Assembly (NCBI GenBank): GCA_937914945.1
Contig: CALGJF010000061.1
Location: 1 to 10,768, forward strand
Length of the DNA stretch: 10,768 nucleotides
From: an uncultured Bacteroidales bacterium
GTDB lineage: Bacteria; Bacteroidota; Bacteroidia; Bacteroidales; Bacteroidaceae
Direction: 5' to 3'
This document shows positions 4,515-10,608 of the stretch, piece by piece. A program made the translations under genes and the position numbers. The notes under the pieces are model-generated. The model saw only the letters and a program-made list of their open reading frames with translations, was not told the DNA's origin and made no database searches. The stretch's first letter is position 1; every line of letters starts with the position of its first letter.

Positions 4515-5822
4515 TTACTCCCACTCAATAGTGGCATTGGGTTTGGGGGACATGTCGTAGCAGACGCGGTTTACTGTGGGTACCTCGGCTAGTATGCGGT
4601 CGGTAATCTTCAGCAGTATGGGCCATTCTATCTGCTCTATGGTTGCGGTCATTGCATCTACGGTGTTCACGGCGCGTATAATTACGGGCCAGTCGTATGA
4701 ACGGGCATTGTCGCGCACACCCACCGACTTAAAGTCGGGCACCACGGTGAAGTATTGCCATACCTTCTTATCGAGGCCTGCTTTCTTGAACTCGTCGCGC
4801 AAGATGGCGTCCGACTCACGCAATGCCTCCAAGCGGTCGCGTGTGATTGCACCCAAGCAGCGAACACCCAAGCCGGGGCCGGGGAAGGGCTGGCGATATA
4901 CCATGTCGTAGGGGAGACCAAGCTCCAAACCGCAGGCGCGAACCTCGTCTTTGAACAGCTGGCGTATGGGTTCAACGAGCTCGAATTGCAAATCCTCGGG
5001 CAGGCCGCCTACGTTGTGGTGCGATTTCACCATCTTGGCTGTCTTGGTACCGCTCTCCACGATGTCGGGGTAGATGGTGCCTTGTCCCAAGAAGTCGATG
5101 CCGTCGAGTTTGCGTGCCTCCTCCTCAAATACTCTGATGAACTCTCCACCGATGATTTTGCGTTTCTGCTCGGGGTCGGCAACGCCGGCAAGTTTGTCGA
5201 GGAAACGGTCTGTTGCATCAACATATACAAGGTTGGCGCAAAGCTGCTTGCTGAATACATCGACTACCGCCTCGGACTCTCCCTTGCGCATAAGGCCGTG
5301 GTTCACGTGCACGCATACAAGGTTATCACCGATAGCTTTGAGCAAGAGGGCTGCCACAACAGAGCTGTCCACGCCACCCGAGAGGGCGAGCAATACTTTC
5401 TTGTTGCCCACCTGACGGCGGATAAGCTCCACCTGGTCGTTTACAAAGTTGGTCATGTTCCAGTTTGCTTCGGCCTTGCAGGTATCGAATACGAACGATT
5501 TTACACTCTCTTTTACAACCTCCACATCGTTGCCTATTTGTGCAATCTTTACATCGCACAACGCCTTGTCGTGGCCGGCTGCCATTATGGGGAATCCGGC
5601 ATTGTAAATCTCGTGGTTCACATCGATGGCTACACCGTCAATCACATTGTTGGGGCCGCCGTTAATGATGATACCCTTTACGTTGGGCAATGCTTTAAGT
5701 TCCTCGGCTGTTATGTCGTGAGGGTATATCTCGCTATATACACCAAGAGCACGTATTGCTCGGGCAAGCACGGTGTTTTCGTGGCTTCCCAAGTCGAGAA
5801 TGACAATCATATCCTGTTTCAT
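4515..5822 (-). CDS. guaA: GMP synthetase with shortened, glutaminase-dead N-terminal domain
   Basis: GMP synthetase converts XMP to GMP with ATP and an amino donor. The ATP-pyrophosphatase half is intact: P-loop LSGGVDSS (147-154), then the conserved QKRKIIGGEFIRVFEEEA, GQGTIYPDIVESG, KSHHNVGGLPEDLQFEL and QPFPGPGLG segments, ending with the usual dimerisation domain and KPNATIEWE. The protein has 435 residues against about 505-525 for usual GuaA. The loss is in the class I glutamine amidotransferase domain. It begins like GuaA (ILDLGSHENTVLARAIRALG; GIIINGGP), but where the catalytic GVCYG should be it reads IMAAGHDKA, and the later half holding the His and Glu of the triad is gone; it rejoins family sequence near FVFDTCKAEANW. 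It therefore cannot hydrolyse glutamine itself and probably uses free ammonia or a separate glutaminase. A TATCTTCG -7 box lies upstream. Confidence 0.9.
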   Translation of the reverse strand: MKQDMIVILDLGSHENTVLARAIRALGVYSEIYPHDITAEELKALPNVKGIIINGGPNNVIDGVAIDVNHEIYNAGFPIMAAGHDKALCDVKIAQIGNDVEVVKESVKSFVFDTCKAEANWNMTNFVNDQVELIRRQVGNKKVLLALSGGVDSSVVAALLLKAIGDNLVCVHVNHGLMRKGESEAVVDVFSKQLCANLVYVDATDRFLDKLAGVADPEQKRKIIGGEFIRVFEEEARKLDGIDFLGQGTIYPDIVESGTKTAKMVKSHHNVGGLPEDLQFELVEPIRQLFKDEVRACGLELGLPYDMVYRQPFPGPGLGVRCLGAITRDRLEALRESDAILRDEFKKAGLDKKVWQYFTVVPDFKSVGVRDNARSYDWPVIIRAVNTVDAMTATIEQIEWPILLKITDRILAEVPTVNRVCYDMSPKPNATIEWE

Positions 5823-5857
5823 ATAATAAATAATTTAGGTTCGTTTTTAATTTGTTG

Positions 5858-5865
5858 CGAAGATA
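5858..5865 (-). promoter_or_regulatory. -7 box for guaA
   Basis: TATCTTCG on the reverse strand, 36 bases before the ATG, with TTGC 22 bases further upstream. The longer context TGCGAAGATAC recurs before the chorismatase-like gene (9782-9792), and a variant (TGCAAAGATAG) precedes lrgAB, pointing to an extended -7 motif. No purine riboswitch is evident. Confidence 0.5.
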
Positions 5866-5914
5866 CTGTTTTTTCTTTTTCTATTATGCAACCGCTCTGC
5901 TTTTTTTATAACAA

Positions 5915-5942
5915 AAAAACGAGCGCAGGTGCACTCGTTTTT
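5915..5942 (-). terminator. Terminator after mscL
   Basis: AAAAACGAG (5915-5923) and CTCGTTTTT (5934-5942) form a stem with a CGC/GCA-containing loop. On the reverse strand it ends in a run of T, 14 bases past the mscL stop, separating mscL from guaA. Confidence 0.75.
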
Positions 5943-5955
5943 CATGTATGTAATA

Positions 5956-6399
5956 TTATTTCTTCTCTTTTAAGAGGTCGCGAATCTCGGTGAGCAGTTT
6001 CTCCTCGGCCGAAGGCTCGGGTGCGGGAGCGGGTGCAGGCTCGGGAGCGGGCTCCTCGGCCTTTTTCTTTGTTGTGAGCTTGGTGATAACGCGTATTACC
6101 ACAAAGATAGATATTGCGATAATGAGGAAATCTACAACATTCTGAATAAAGTTGCCATAGTTAACAGCCGAGATAATCTTCTCCTCGCCATCAACCATCT
6201 CCGATTCGAGAACATATTTCAAATCTTTGAAATCCATGCCACCGATAGCATAGCCGATGGGAGGCATGATGATGTCGTTAACCAACGATGTTACGATTTT
6301 ACCAAATGCACCACCGATGATAACACCGACAGCCATGTCAATTACATTGCCCTTCATTGCAAAGGCTTTGAAATCCTGTAGAAAAGTACTTTTTGCCAT
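5956..6399 (-). CDS. mscL: Large-conductance mechanosensitive channel MscL
   Basis: A 147-residue homologue of MscL, the homopentameric inner-membrane pore that opens under membrane tension to release solutes after hypo-osmotic shock. The amphipathic N-terminal helix (FLQDFKAFAMKGNVIDMAVG) leads into TM1 with the pore-lining GVIIGGAFGKIVTSLVNDIIMP (25-46), the most conserved part. A periplasmic loop (about 50-78) precedes TM2 (NFIQNVVDFLIIAISIFVVI, 83-102). The C-terminus ends with the usual helical bundle (EEKLLTEIRDLLKEK). Between TM2 and that bundle is a low-complexity Glu/Ala/Pro linker with a PAPEPAPAPAPEP run (117-129); this is common but variable in the family. Length is normal (about 130-150). 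The gene has its own terminator and a TATATTTG box upstream, so it is monocistronic. Confidence 0.97.
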   Translation of the reverse strand: MAKSTFLQDFKAFAMKGNVIDMAVGVIIGGAFGKIVTSLVNDIIMPPIGYAIGGMDFKDLKYVLESEMVDGEEKIISAVNYGNFIQNVVDFLIIAISIFVVIRVITKLTTKKKAEEPAPEPAPAPAPEPSAEEKLLTEIRDLLKEKK

Positions 6400-6488
6400 A
6401 GTTGTTATGTGAATTAATTAAAATATCGTAGTTTGTAACCTTGCTCCCATGCAATAGGCGTTGCTGTGGTAGTTTGGAAATTTGGGTG

Positions 6489-6496
6489 CAAATATA
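6489..6496 (-). promoter_or_regulatory. -7 box for mscL
   Basis: TATATTTG on the reverse strand, about 90 bases before the mscL ATG. A clear -33 element is not seen. The gap 6400-6711 is a divergent promoter region between mscL and the gapA unit; apart from the two promoters I see nothing in it. Confidence 0.5.
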
Positions 6497-6653
6497 GTTT
6501 ATTTTTGTGAATAATATCCTAAAAATGGAGCGAATATGTAAAATAGGATTAAAAAAAAATGTGAAATGCGGTATATGCGGGGTAGTGCGTGGTGCAAAAC
6601 TCCCGTTCTGCCGAAAAATATCTTCATTTTTTTGTTAAAATAAAGAAGGAATG

Positions 6654-6687
6654 TTGCTGTAAATATAAAAACATTTTCTTAAATTTG
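6654..6687 (+). promoter_or_regulatory. gapA: Promoter of the lipoprotein-gapA unit
   Basis: TAAATTTG (6680-6687) matches the Bacteroidota -7 box, with TTGC (6654-6657) 22 bases upstream as an imperfect -33. Transcription would start near 6692, leaving about 20 bases before the lipoprotein ATG. Confidence 0.55.
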
Positions 6688-6711
6688 CATCGCAGTATAA
6701 AAAGGCATATT

Positions 6712-6798
6712 ATGAAAATTCAAAAAACAATTATATTTTTGATGGCGGTATTGCTGCTTGCAGCCTGTCGCAGTGCCGAATATTGTAACTGCGGTTAA
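6712..6798 (+). CDS. Tiny Cys-rich lipoprotein upstream of gapA
   Basis: A 28-codon ORF: MKIQKTIIFLMAVLLLAACR followed by SAEYCNCG. It is a textbook lipoprotein signal (two Lys, hydrophobic core, LLAAC lipobox), so processing at Cys19 would leave a ten-residue mature peptide with three cysteines. Evidence that it is real: a promoter ends about 25 bases upstream and puts the ATG at the natural leader distance; the lipobox spacing is exact; and gapA follows after only 39 bases with no terminator. It could be an entericidin-like small membrane peptide, or a leader peptide that tunes gapA translation. It is too short for family assignment. Confidence 0.65.
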   Translation: MKIQKTIIFLMAVLLLAACRSAEYCNCG

Positions 6799-6837
6799 AG
6801 AGAATTTATTTTTTTCACCTTATTAATAAAAATAATT

Positions 6838-7848
6838 ATGACAAAAGTAGGTATTAACGGTTTTGGCCGTATCGGCCGTTTCGTGTTCCGTGCCGCTCAG
6901 ACAAGAAGCGACATCGAGATTGTTGGTATTAACGACCTTTGCCCCGTAGATTACTTGGCATACATGCTCAAGTATGACACAATGCACGGCATCTTCGATG
7001 GTACAATCGAGGCTGATGTTGAGAACAGCAAGCTCATCGTAAATGGTAAAGCTATCCGCGTAACAGCATGCAAAGACCCCAACGAACTCGCTTGGGATGC
7101 AGTAGGTGCTGAGTACGTTGTTGAGTCAACAGGTCTCTTCTTGTCAAAGGAGAAGGCTCAGGCTCACATCAACGCCGGTGCTAAATATGTAGTTATGTCG
7201 GCTCCTTCAAAGGACGATACTCCTATGTTCGTTTGCGGTGTAAACGAGAAGACTTATGTTAAGGGTACACAGTTCGTTTCTAACGCTTCTTGTACTACTA
7301 ACTGTCTTGCTCCCATCGCTAAGGTTTTGAACGACAAGTTCGGTATCACCGATGGTTTGATGACAACAGTTCACTCTACAACAGCTACTCAGAAGACTGT
7401 TGACGGTCCTTCTTTGAAAGACTGGAGAGGTGGTCGTGCTGCTGCCGGCAACATCATTCCTTCTTCTACAGGTGCTGCTAAGGCTGTAGGTAAGGTTATC
7501 CCCGCATTGAACGGTAAATTGACAGGTATGTCTATGCGTGTTCCCACTCTCGACGTTTCTGTAGTTGACCTCACTGTAAACTTGGCTAAGCCCGCTACAT
7601 ATGCAGAGATTTGCGCTGCTATGAAAGAGGCTGCTGAGGGCGAGTTGAAGGGTATCCTCGGTTACACAGAGGACGCTGTTGTATCATCTGACTTCTTGGG
7701 TGACACACGTACTTCTATCTTCGACGCTAAAGCAGGTATCGCTTTGACAGATACTTTCGTTAAGGTTGTTTCTTGGTATGACAACGAGATCGGTTACTCT
7801 AACAAGGTTCTCGACCTCATTGCTCACATGGCAACTGTTAACGGCTAA
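6838..7848 (+). CDS. gapA: Type I glyceraldehyde-3-phosphate dehydrogenase
   Basis: A 336-residue GAPDH, the cytosolic glycolytic enzyme that oxidises glyceraldehyde 3-phosphate to 1,3-bisphosphoglycerate with NAD. The Rossmann motif GINGFGRIG (5-13) is followed by INDL with Asp33 at the end of strand 2, the acidic residue that favours NAD over NADP. The catalytic signature SNASCTTNC (148-156) gives Cys152, and TVHS gives the partner His179. The C-terminal KVVSWYDNEIGYSNKVLDL segment is conserved. Length is normal. Codon choice is strongly biased (repeated GCT, GTT, TCT, AAG), unlike the neighbouring genes, as expected for a very highly expressed gene. It follows a tiny lipoprotein ORF by 39 bases and ends in a strong terminator. 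The start ATG sits in an AT-rich leader without Shine-Dalgarno sequence. Confidence 0.98.
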   Translation: MTKVGINGFGRIGRFVFRAAQTRSDIEIVGINDLCPVDYLAYMLKYDTMHGIFDGTIEADVENSKLIVNGKAIRVTACKDPNELAWDAVGAEYVVESTGLFLSKEKAQAHINAGAKYVVMSAPSKDDTPMFVCGVNEKTYVKGTQFVSNASCTTNCLAPIAKVLNDKFGITDGLMTTVHSTTATQKTVDGPSLKDWRGGRAAAGNIIPSSTGAAKAVGKVIPALNGKLTGMSMRVPTLDVSVVDLTVNLAKPATYAEICAAMKEAAEGELKGILGYTEDAVVSSDFLGDTRTSIFDAKAGIALTDTFVKVVSWYDNEIGYSNKVLDLIAHMATVNG

Positions 7849-7869
7849 TCCGTTAGAGGTTATAACGAC

Positions 7870-7895
7870 AAAGGGCTCCCAAGTGGGAGCCCTTT
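7870..7895. terminator. Terminator shared by gapA and hsp20
   Basis: AAAGGGCTCCC (7870-7880) and GGGAGCCCTTT (7885-7895) form an 11-bp stem with an AAGT loop. TTTTGTTAT follows on the plus strand and TTTGTCG on the reverse, so it can end both convergent genes. Confidence 0.9.
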
Positions 7896-7917
7896 TGTTA
7901 TATTATAATAAGGAGTA

Positions 7918-8442
7918 TCACTCTATCGCAATCTTGCGGCAGGCCTTCTGCTCGGTTGCCATGGCCTTTTTGGGTATTTTTACATGCAGCACACCATGGC
8001 GCACCTTGGCCTTGATGTTTGCGGTGTCGGCGTCGTCGGGCAGGATAAGTGTCTGCTGGAACTTTGTATATGAGAACTCGCGGCGCAGATAGCGGCCCTT
8101 GCTCTCGTCGTGTTCACAACAGCATTTTTCGTCCATGCACTTGTCGTCTTTACATTTCTCCTCCTCTTTCTTTTCGTCGCACTTGCAATCGGCACCATCC
8201 TTTTTACAGCAACAATCCTTTTCCATTGTTATGCAAAGGTTGTTGTCGCTGTTGAGGTCTATCATAAAATCCTCTTTCTTCATGCCGGGTGCTGCCACCT
8301 CCACAAAGTACTCTTTATCTGTTTCAAAAACATTTACCGATGGGGCAGTGGCGTTGTTGCGCATCATAAGTTCACTACCAAAAAAATCGTTGAAAATGCT
8401 TGGGAGCCAGTGCTGGCCACCACGTTTCATGGGCATACTCAT
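7918..8442 (-). CDS. Hsp20/alpha-crystallin chaperone with Cys-rich insertion
   Basis: A 174-residue small heat-shock protein, an ATP-independent holdase that keeps unfolding proteins soluble. The N-terminus (HWLPSIFNDFFG, 11-22) and first part of the alpha-crystallin domain (APSVNVFETDKEYFVEVAAPGMKKEDF) are typical of Bacteroidota Hsp20. The domain resumes with GRYLRREFSYTKFQQTLILP (116-135) and VLHVKIPKK, and the IAI motif at 171-173 matches the C-terminal oligomerisation I-x-I. Between, residues about 76-110 form an insertion with ten cysteines (77-79, 86, 88, 97, 102, 107-109) among Lys, Asp and Glu. Relatives usually have about 140-150 residues and only a short charged loop here. The insertion looks metallothionein-like and could bind metal or act as a redox switch. 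Two in-frame ATGs (8442 and 8436) are possible starts. It is monocistronic, and no clear heat-shock promoter is visible. Confidence 0.92.
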   Translation of the reverse strand: MSMPMKRGGQHWLPSIFNDFFGSELMMRNNATAPSVNVFETDKEYFVEVAAPGMKKEDFMIDLNSDNNLCITMEKDCCCKKDGADCKCDEKKEEEKCKDDKCMDEKCCCEHDESKGRYLRREFSYTKFQQTLILPDDADTANIKAKVRHGVLHVKIPKKAMATEQKACRKIAIE

Positions 8443-8602
8443 TGTTGTAAAAAATTAAAAGGTTACACAATAACGGGCCGCAGCAATCTCTTGCGTGCAA
8501 ACGGTTTCACTGCATGCGGTTGCCGTAGTACATTTATAATGTATGCCGCTATATTCTTGTTCGTCCCTTTTAATTTATTTTGTGATTATTATGGAAAATA
8601 AA

Positions 8603-8634
8603 AATGATACCGAGCATAAAAGTTCGGTATCATT
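8603..8634 (-). terminator. Terminator after the chorismatase-like gene
   Basis: AATGATACCGA (8603-8613) and TCGGTATCATT (8624-8634) form a perfect 11-bp stem. On the reverse strand TTTATTTTCC follows. It lies 25 bases past the stop at 8660. The remainder of 8443-8602, upstream of hsp20, shows nothing I can assign. Confidence 0.8.
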
Positions 8635-8659
8635 ATGTTGCGATTGTTTTATACGTGTG

Positions 8660-9751
8660 TTAAATATGCGCTACACCCTCAATCTCAATGAGCAGCTCGG
8701 GGCGACAGATGTCGCTCACAAGGTAGTGCTTGGGAACCGATGCGTAATGTTTGTTCATATACTCCTTTACAGCGGGGATGGCCTCTTCGTGCTTCACATA
8801 AATGCGTAACAAATCGTATTGTGCGCCATTGTTGGGGGCGGGGATATTCTTTTGCGAAACAAGGTTGTTCATTATCTCCATGGTGAGCTCAGCCTGGCAC
8901 ACGGTGTCGCCAGCCGTTTCACTCTTCTCGCCCCTGATGGCTGCGGTACCCGATATGTAAATGGTGTTGCCAAGCAGGCGGGCACGCTCGAATTTTGGGG
9001 TGGTGCGCTCATTGAGCTCCTTTACCACCGTGCCGTCGAGTACCTTTTGCGAGTAGCTGTGTGCTGCCACCTGCATGGGGTTGTCAATGGGTTTGTTTAT
9101 CGCCGTTTCGCCTTTAATGGCATATAGCTCAATCATCACACCTCCACGCGCTGTGCCAATGCCTGTGGCTGCCGGATAGCCGTCGTTCCACTTGCACTTG
9201 CCATAGAAAATGCTGCGTGCATCGTTGAACTCCTGGTAATTTTGGCTGCCGTCGTTCTTCACGGTGATATCCTCAATGTAGTTCCATTGACGGTAAATGT
9301 CGCATGGGCTGAATCCCTCGGTAGTGAGAATATTGTCAATGGCTGTGAAAATATCCTTTGCCTGCTCAAATGTGCTCAACGATATATCGCCCGGGATAAT
9401 GCCCTCGGTGATAAGTTCCTTGGTGTTACCGCGTTGCAGCACCTTGTAACGGCTGTGGTGGGTTATGTGTGCATCGCTGTCGGTGAGGTATGTAACCTCG
9501 GCTATTAGGGTGTCGCTGCTGCTCTTCTGTGCAATGAAGCTAACAAGCGGTGCCCGGCTGCCGAAGAACTCGTTTACCGTGCCGTGCAGTTCCCTGTTCA
9601 TTGTGAGATATTCGCGGTTGTCGGCGGGCAATCCAAAAAACGAAATTTTAAGAGCGCGTTCTCCGTCGATGCGGGTACAGATATCTTGGCACATCGCCTT
9701 TAATGTGCCATTTTTTGTTGCTGTAATAACAATCTGCTCTTTGTGAAACAT
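8660..9751 (-). CDS. Chorismatase-like protein (FkbO/Hyg5/XanB2 family, RidA-like fold)
   Basis: A 363-residue protein resembling chorismatases, which hydrolyse or rearrange chorismate to dihydroxy-cyclohexadiene carboxylate or hydroxybenzoate using a trimeric YjgF/RidA-like fold. Matching features are EFNDARSIFY (174-183), PAATGIGTARGGVMIEL (193-209), AAHSYSQKVLDG (229-240), KFERARLL (253-260), YISGTAAIRGEKS (265-277), and the C-terminal ICRPELLIEIEGVA (348-361), where the family places a catalytic Glu. Length matches (about 330-370). Chorismatases feed rapamycin/FK506 starters, xanthomonadin or coenzyme Q precursors; no pigment, polyketide or menaquinone gene is next to it here, so the product is unknown. 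It is possibly a divergent RidA relative annotated generically in Bacteroides. It is monocistronic, with a TATCTTCG box and an AGGAAG site just before the ATG. Confidence 0.7.
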   Translation of the reverse strand: MFHKEQIVITATKNGTLKAMCQDICTRIDGERALKISFFGLPADNREYLTMNRELHGTVNEFFGSRAPLVSFIAQKSSSDTLIAEVTYLTDSDAHITHHSRYKVLQRGNTKELITEGIIPGDISLSTFEQAKDIFTAIDNILTTEGFSPCDIYRQWNYIEDITVKNDGSQNYQEFNDARSIFYGKCKWNDGYPAATGIGTARGGVMIELYAIKGETAINKPIDNPMQVAAHSYSQKVLDGTVVKELNERTTPKFERARLLGNTIYISGTAAIRGEKSETAGDTVCQAELTMEIMNNLVSQKNIPAPNNGAQYDLLRIYVKHEEAIPAVKEYMNKHYASVPKHYLVSDICRPELLIEIEGVAHI

Positions 9752-9783
9752 CGTTCTTCTTCCTATCTTGCAATTAAATCATG

Positions 9784-9791
9784 CGAAGATA
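9784..9791 (-). promoter_or_regulatory. -7 box for the chorismatase-like gene
   Basis: TATCTTCG on the reverse strand, 32 bases before the ATG at 9751. The surrounding TGCGAAGATAC is identical to that before guaA. No TTTG at the standard distance. Confidence 0.45.
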
Positions 9792-9867
9792 CAAAAAATA
9801 GTCTTAAATTTATTATTATGACACAAAAATTAATACTTGTGCAATATTGGTGAAGTTGGTCGGTGCC

Positions 9868-10335
9868 TCATTTAACAAGTTTGAACCGCAGGCGCAGCGT
9901 GCCATCTTCCCATGTGTGGCTGATTATTTTGAATGTACCTATCTCGCGCGTGTTCTCCACATGGGCGCCTATGCATGCACAAATATCATAATCGCCTACA
10001 CGCACCAGGCGCAGCGTGTCGCTTGCATCGGCCGGTAGCTTGCCCAAATCTACCTCTGCCGGCACGTCGGTGCGCTTGCAGAATTCAATGGTTACCGCAA
10101 GCTCGCGGGTAATAACCTCGTTTACTCTCGTTTCAATTTCTGCAATCTGCTCCTGTGTGGGCTCCGTTGTCAATCGGTAATCGCACTTGCTTTTTTTGCG
10201 CTCTATGTGTGCGTTACGGCTTCTCTCGCACCCGAACATCCTCACCATTGTCTGGTTTAGAATATGCTCGGCAGTGTGCATAGGGGGGTATTCTGCTTTG
10301 TTATGCTCGTTTAGAATAGGTGTTTCGGTGGTCAT
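9868..10335 (-). CDS. Free-standing alanyl-tRNA editing domain (AlaX-S type)
   Basis: A 155-residue homologue of the second additional domain of alanyl- and threonyl-tRNA synthetases. AlaX proteins act in trans in the cytosol to hydrolyse Ser-tRNA(Ala) (or Gly-tRNA(Ala)), guarding against mistranslation. The zinc site is complete: HTAEH (His20, His24) and CIGAH (Cys121, His125), the last being a variant of CGGTH in AlaRS. Other conserved parts are MHTAEHILNQTMVRMFG (19-35), RTDVPAEVDLGKLP (88-101) and the end NTREIGTFKIISHTWEDGTLRLRF. The small size and lack of an N-terminal domain fit the short AlaX-S class. The gene is alone. Upstream is a TATATTTG promoter and an array of three palindromes, so unlike most editing factors it appears to be specifically regulated. 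The substrate could also be another seryl-tRNA. Confidence 0.88.
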   Translation of the reverse strand: MTTETPILNEHNKAEYPPMHTAEHILNQTMVRMFGCERSRNAHIERKKSKCDYRLTTEPTQEQIAEIETRVNEVITRELAVTIEFCKRTDVPAEVDLGKLPADASDTLRLVRVGDYDICACIGAHVENTREIGTFKIISHTWEDGTLRLRFKLVK

Positions 10336-10351
10336 TGGTCAATATGAGTAA

Positions 10352-10368
10352 TATGCAAAATGTGCATA
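10352..10368. promoter_or_regulatory. Operator-like palindrome 1
   Basis: TATGCA-N5-TGCATA (10352-10357, 10363-10368), 17 bases before the AlaX ATG and downstream of its -7 box, so it would lie in the transcribed leader. Confidence 0.5.
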
Positions 10369-10384
10369 AAAGTTATTCTGACAA

Positions 10385-10416
10385 CAAATATAATTCCATT
10401 TTTGAACCTGTGCAAT
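10385..10416 (-). promoter_or_regulatory. Promoter for the AlaX-type gene
   Basis: TATATTTG (10392-10385) on the reverse strand with ATTG (10416-10413) 20 bases upstream. Transcription would begin near 10380, giving a leader of about 45 bases. The -33 box lies inside palindrome 2. Confidence 0.6.
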
Positions 10417-10428
10417 TTTTGCACAGGT
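10406..10428. promoter_or_regulatory. Operator-like palindrome 2
   Basis: Perfect ACCTGTGCAA/TTGCACAGGT arms with a 3-base spacer; the core is TGTGCA-N5-TGCACA (10409-10425). It overlaps the -33 box of the AlaX promoter, the classical place for repression. Confidence 0.65.
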
Positions 10429-10483
10429 GATATTTATTAACGTCAGTTATCGCAAAAAGCGCGACAAGTGAATTTGATTAACC

Positions 10484-10500
10484 TGTGCAAAAAGTGCACA
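10484..10500. promoter_or_regulatory. Operator-like palindrome 3
   Basis: TGTGCA-N5-TGCACA, with the same ACC before it as palindrome 2. It is centred about 75 bases from palindrome 2, which is centred about 57 bases from palindrome 1. No gene is visible in 10429-10608, so this may serve the AlaX promoter from a distance or an unseen rightward gene. Confidence 0.55.
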
Positions 10501-10608
10501 AATTGCGGTTTTATGCAAAAATGTATATTACATTTCTGTAATGCCTCCACGTGATTTCATCGTCAAAATATTATTCAGAATTTAAGAAACGATACTTCTT
10601 GTAAATGT

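Noticed and set aside
5823..5955. Purine riboswitch before guaA
   Set aside because: The leader is only about 30 bases, AT-rich and without a three-way junction core.
4755..5993. A 412-codon open frame on the plus strand opposite guaA
   Set aside because: It runs antisense to a strongly conserved guaA, has no promoter or leader, and its length is explained by the codon bias of guaA on the other strand.
8110..8601. A 163-codon plus-strand frame opposite hsp20
   Set aside because: It is the shadow of the hsp20 coding strand; its hydrophobic look comes from reversing Lys/Glu-rich codons.
10506..10530. A fourth operator-like palindrome (TATGCA followed by TGTATA)
   Set aside because: The spacing is four rather than five bases and one half-site is degenerate, so it does not match the other three.
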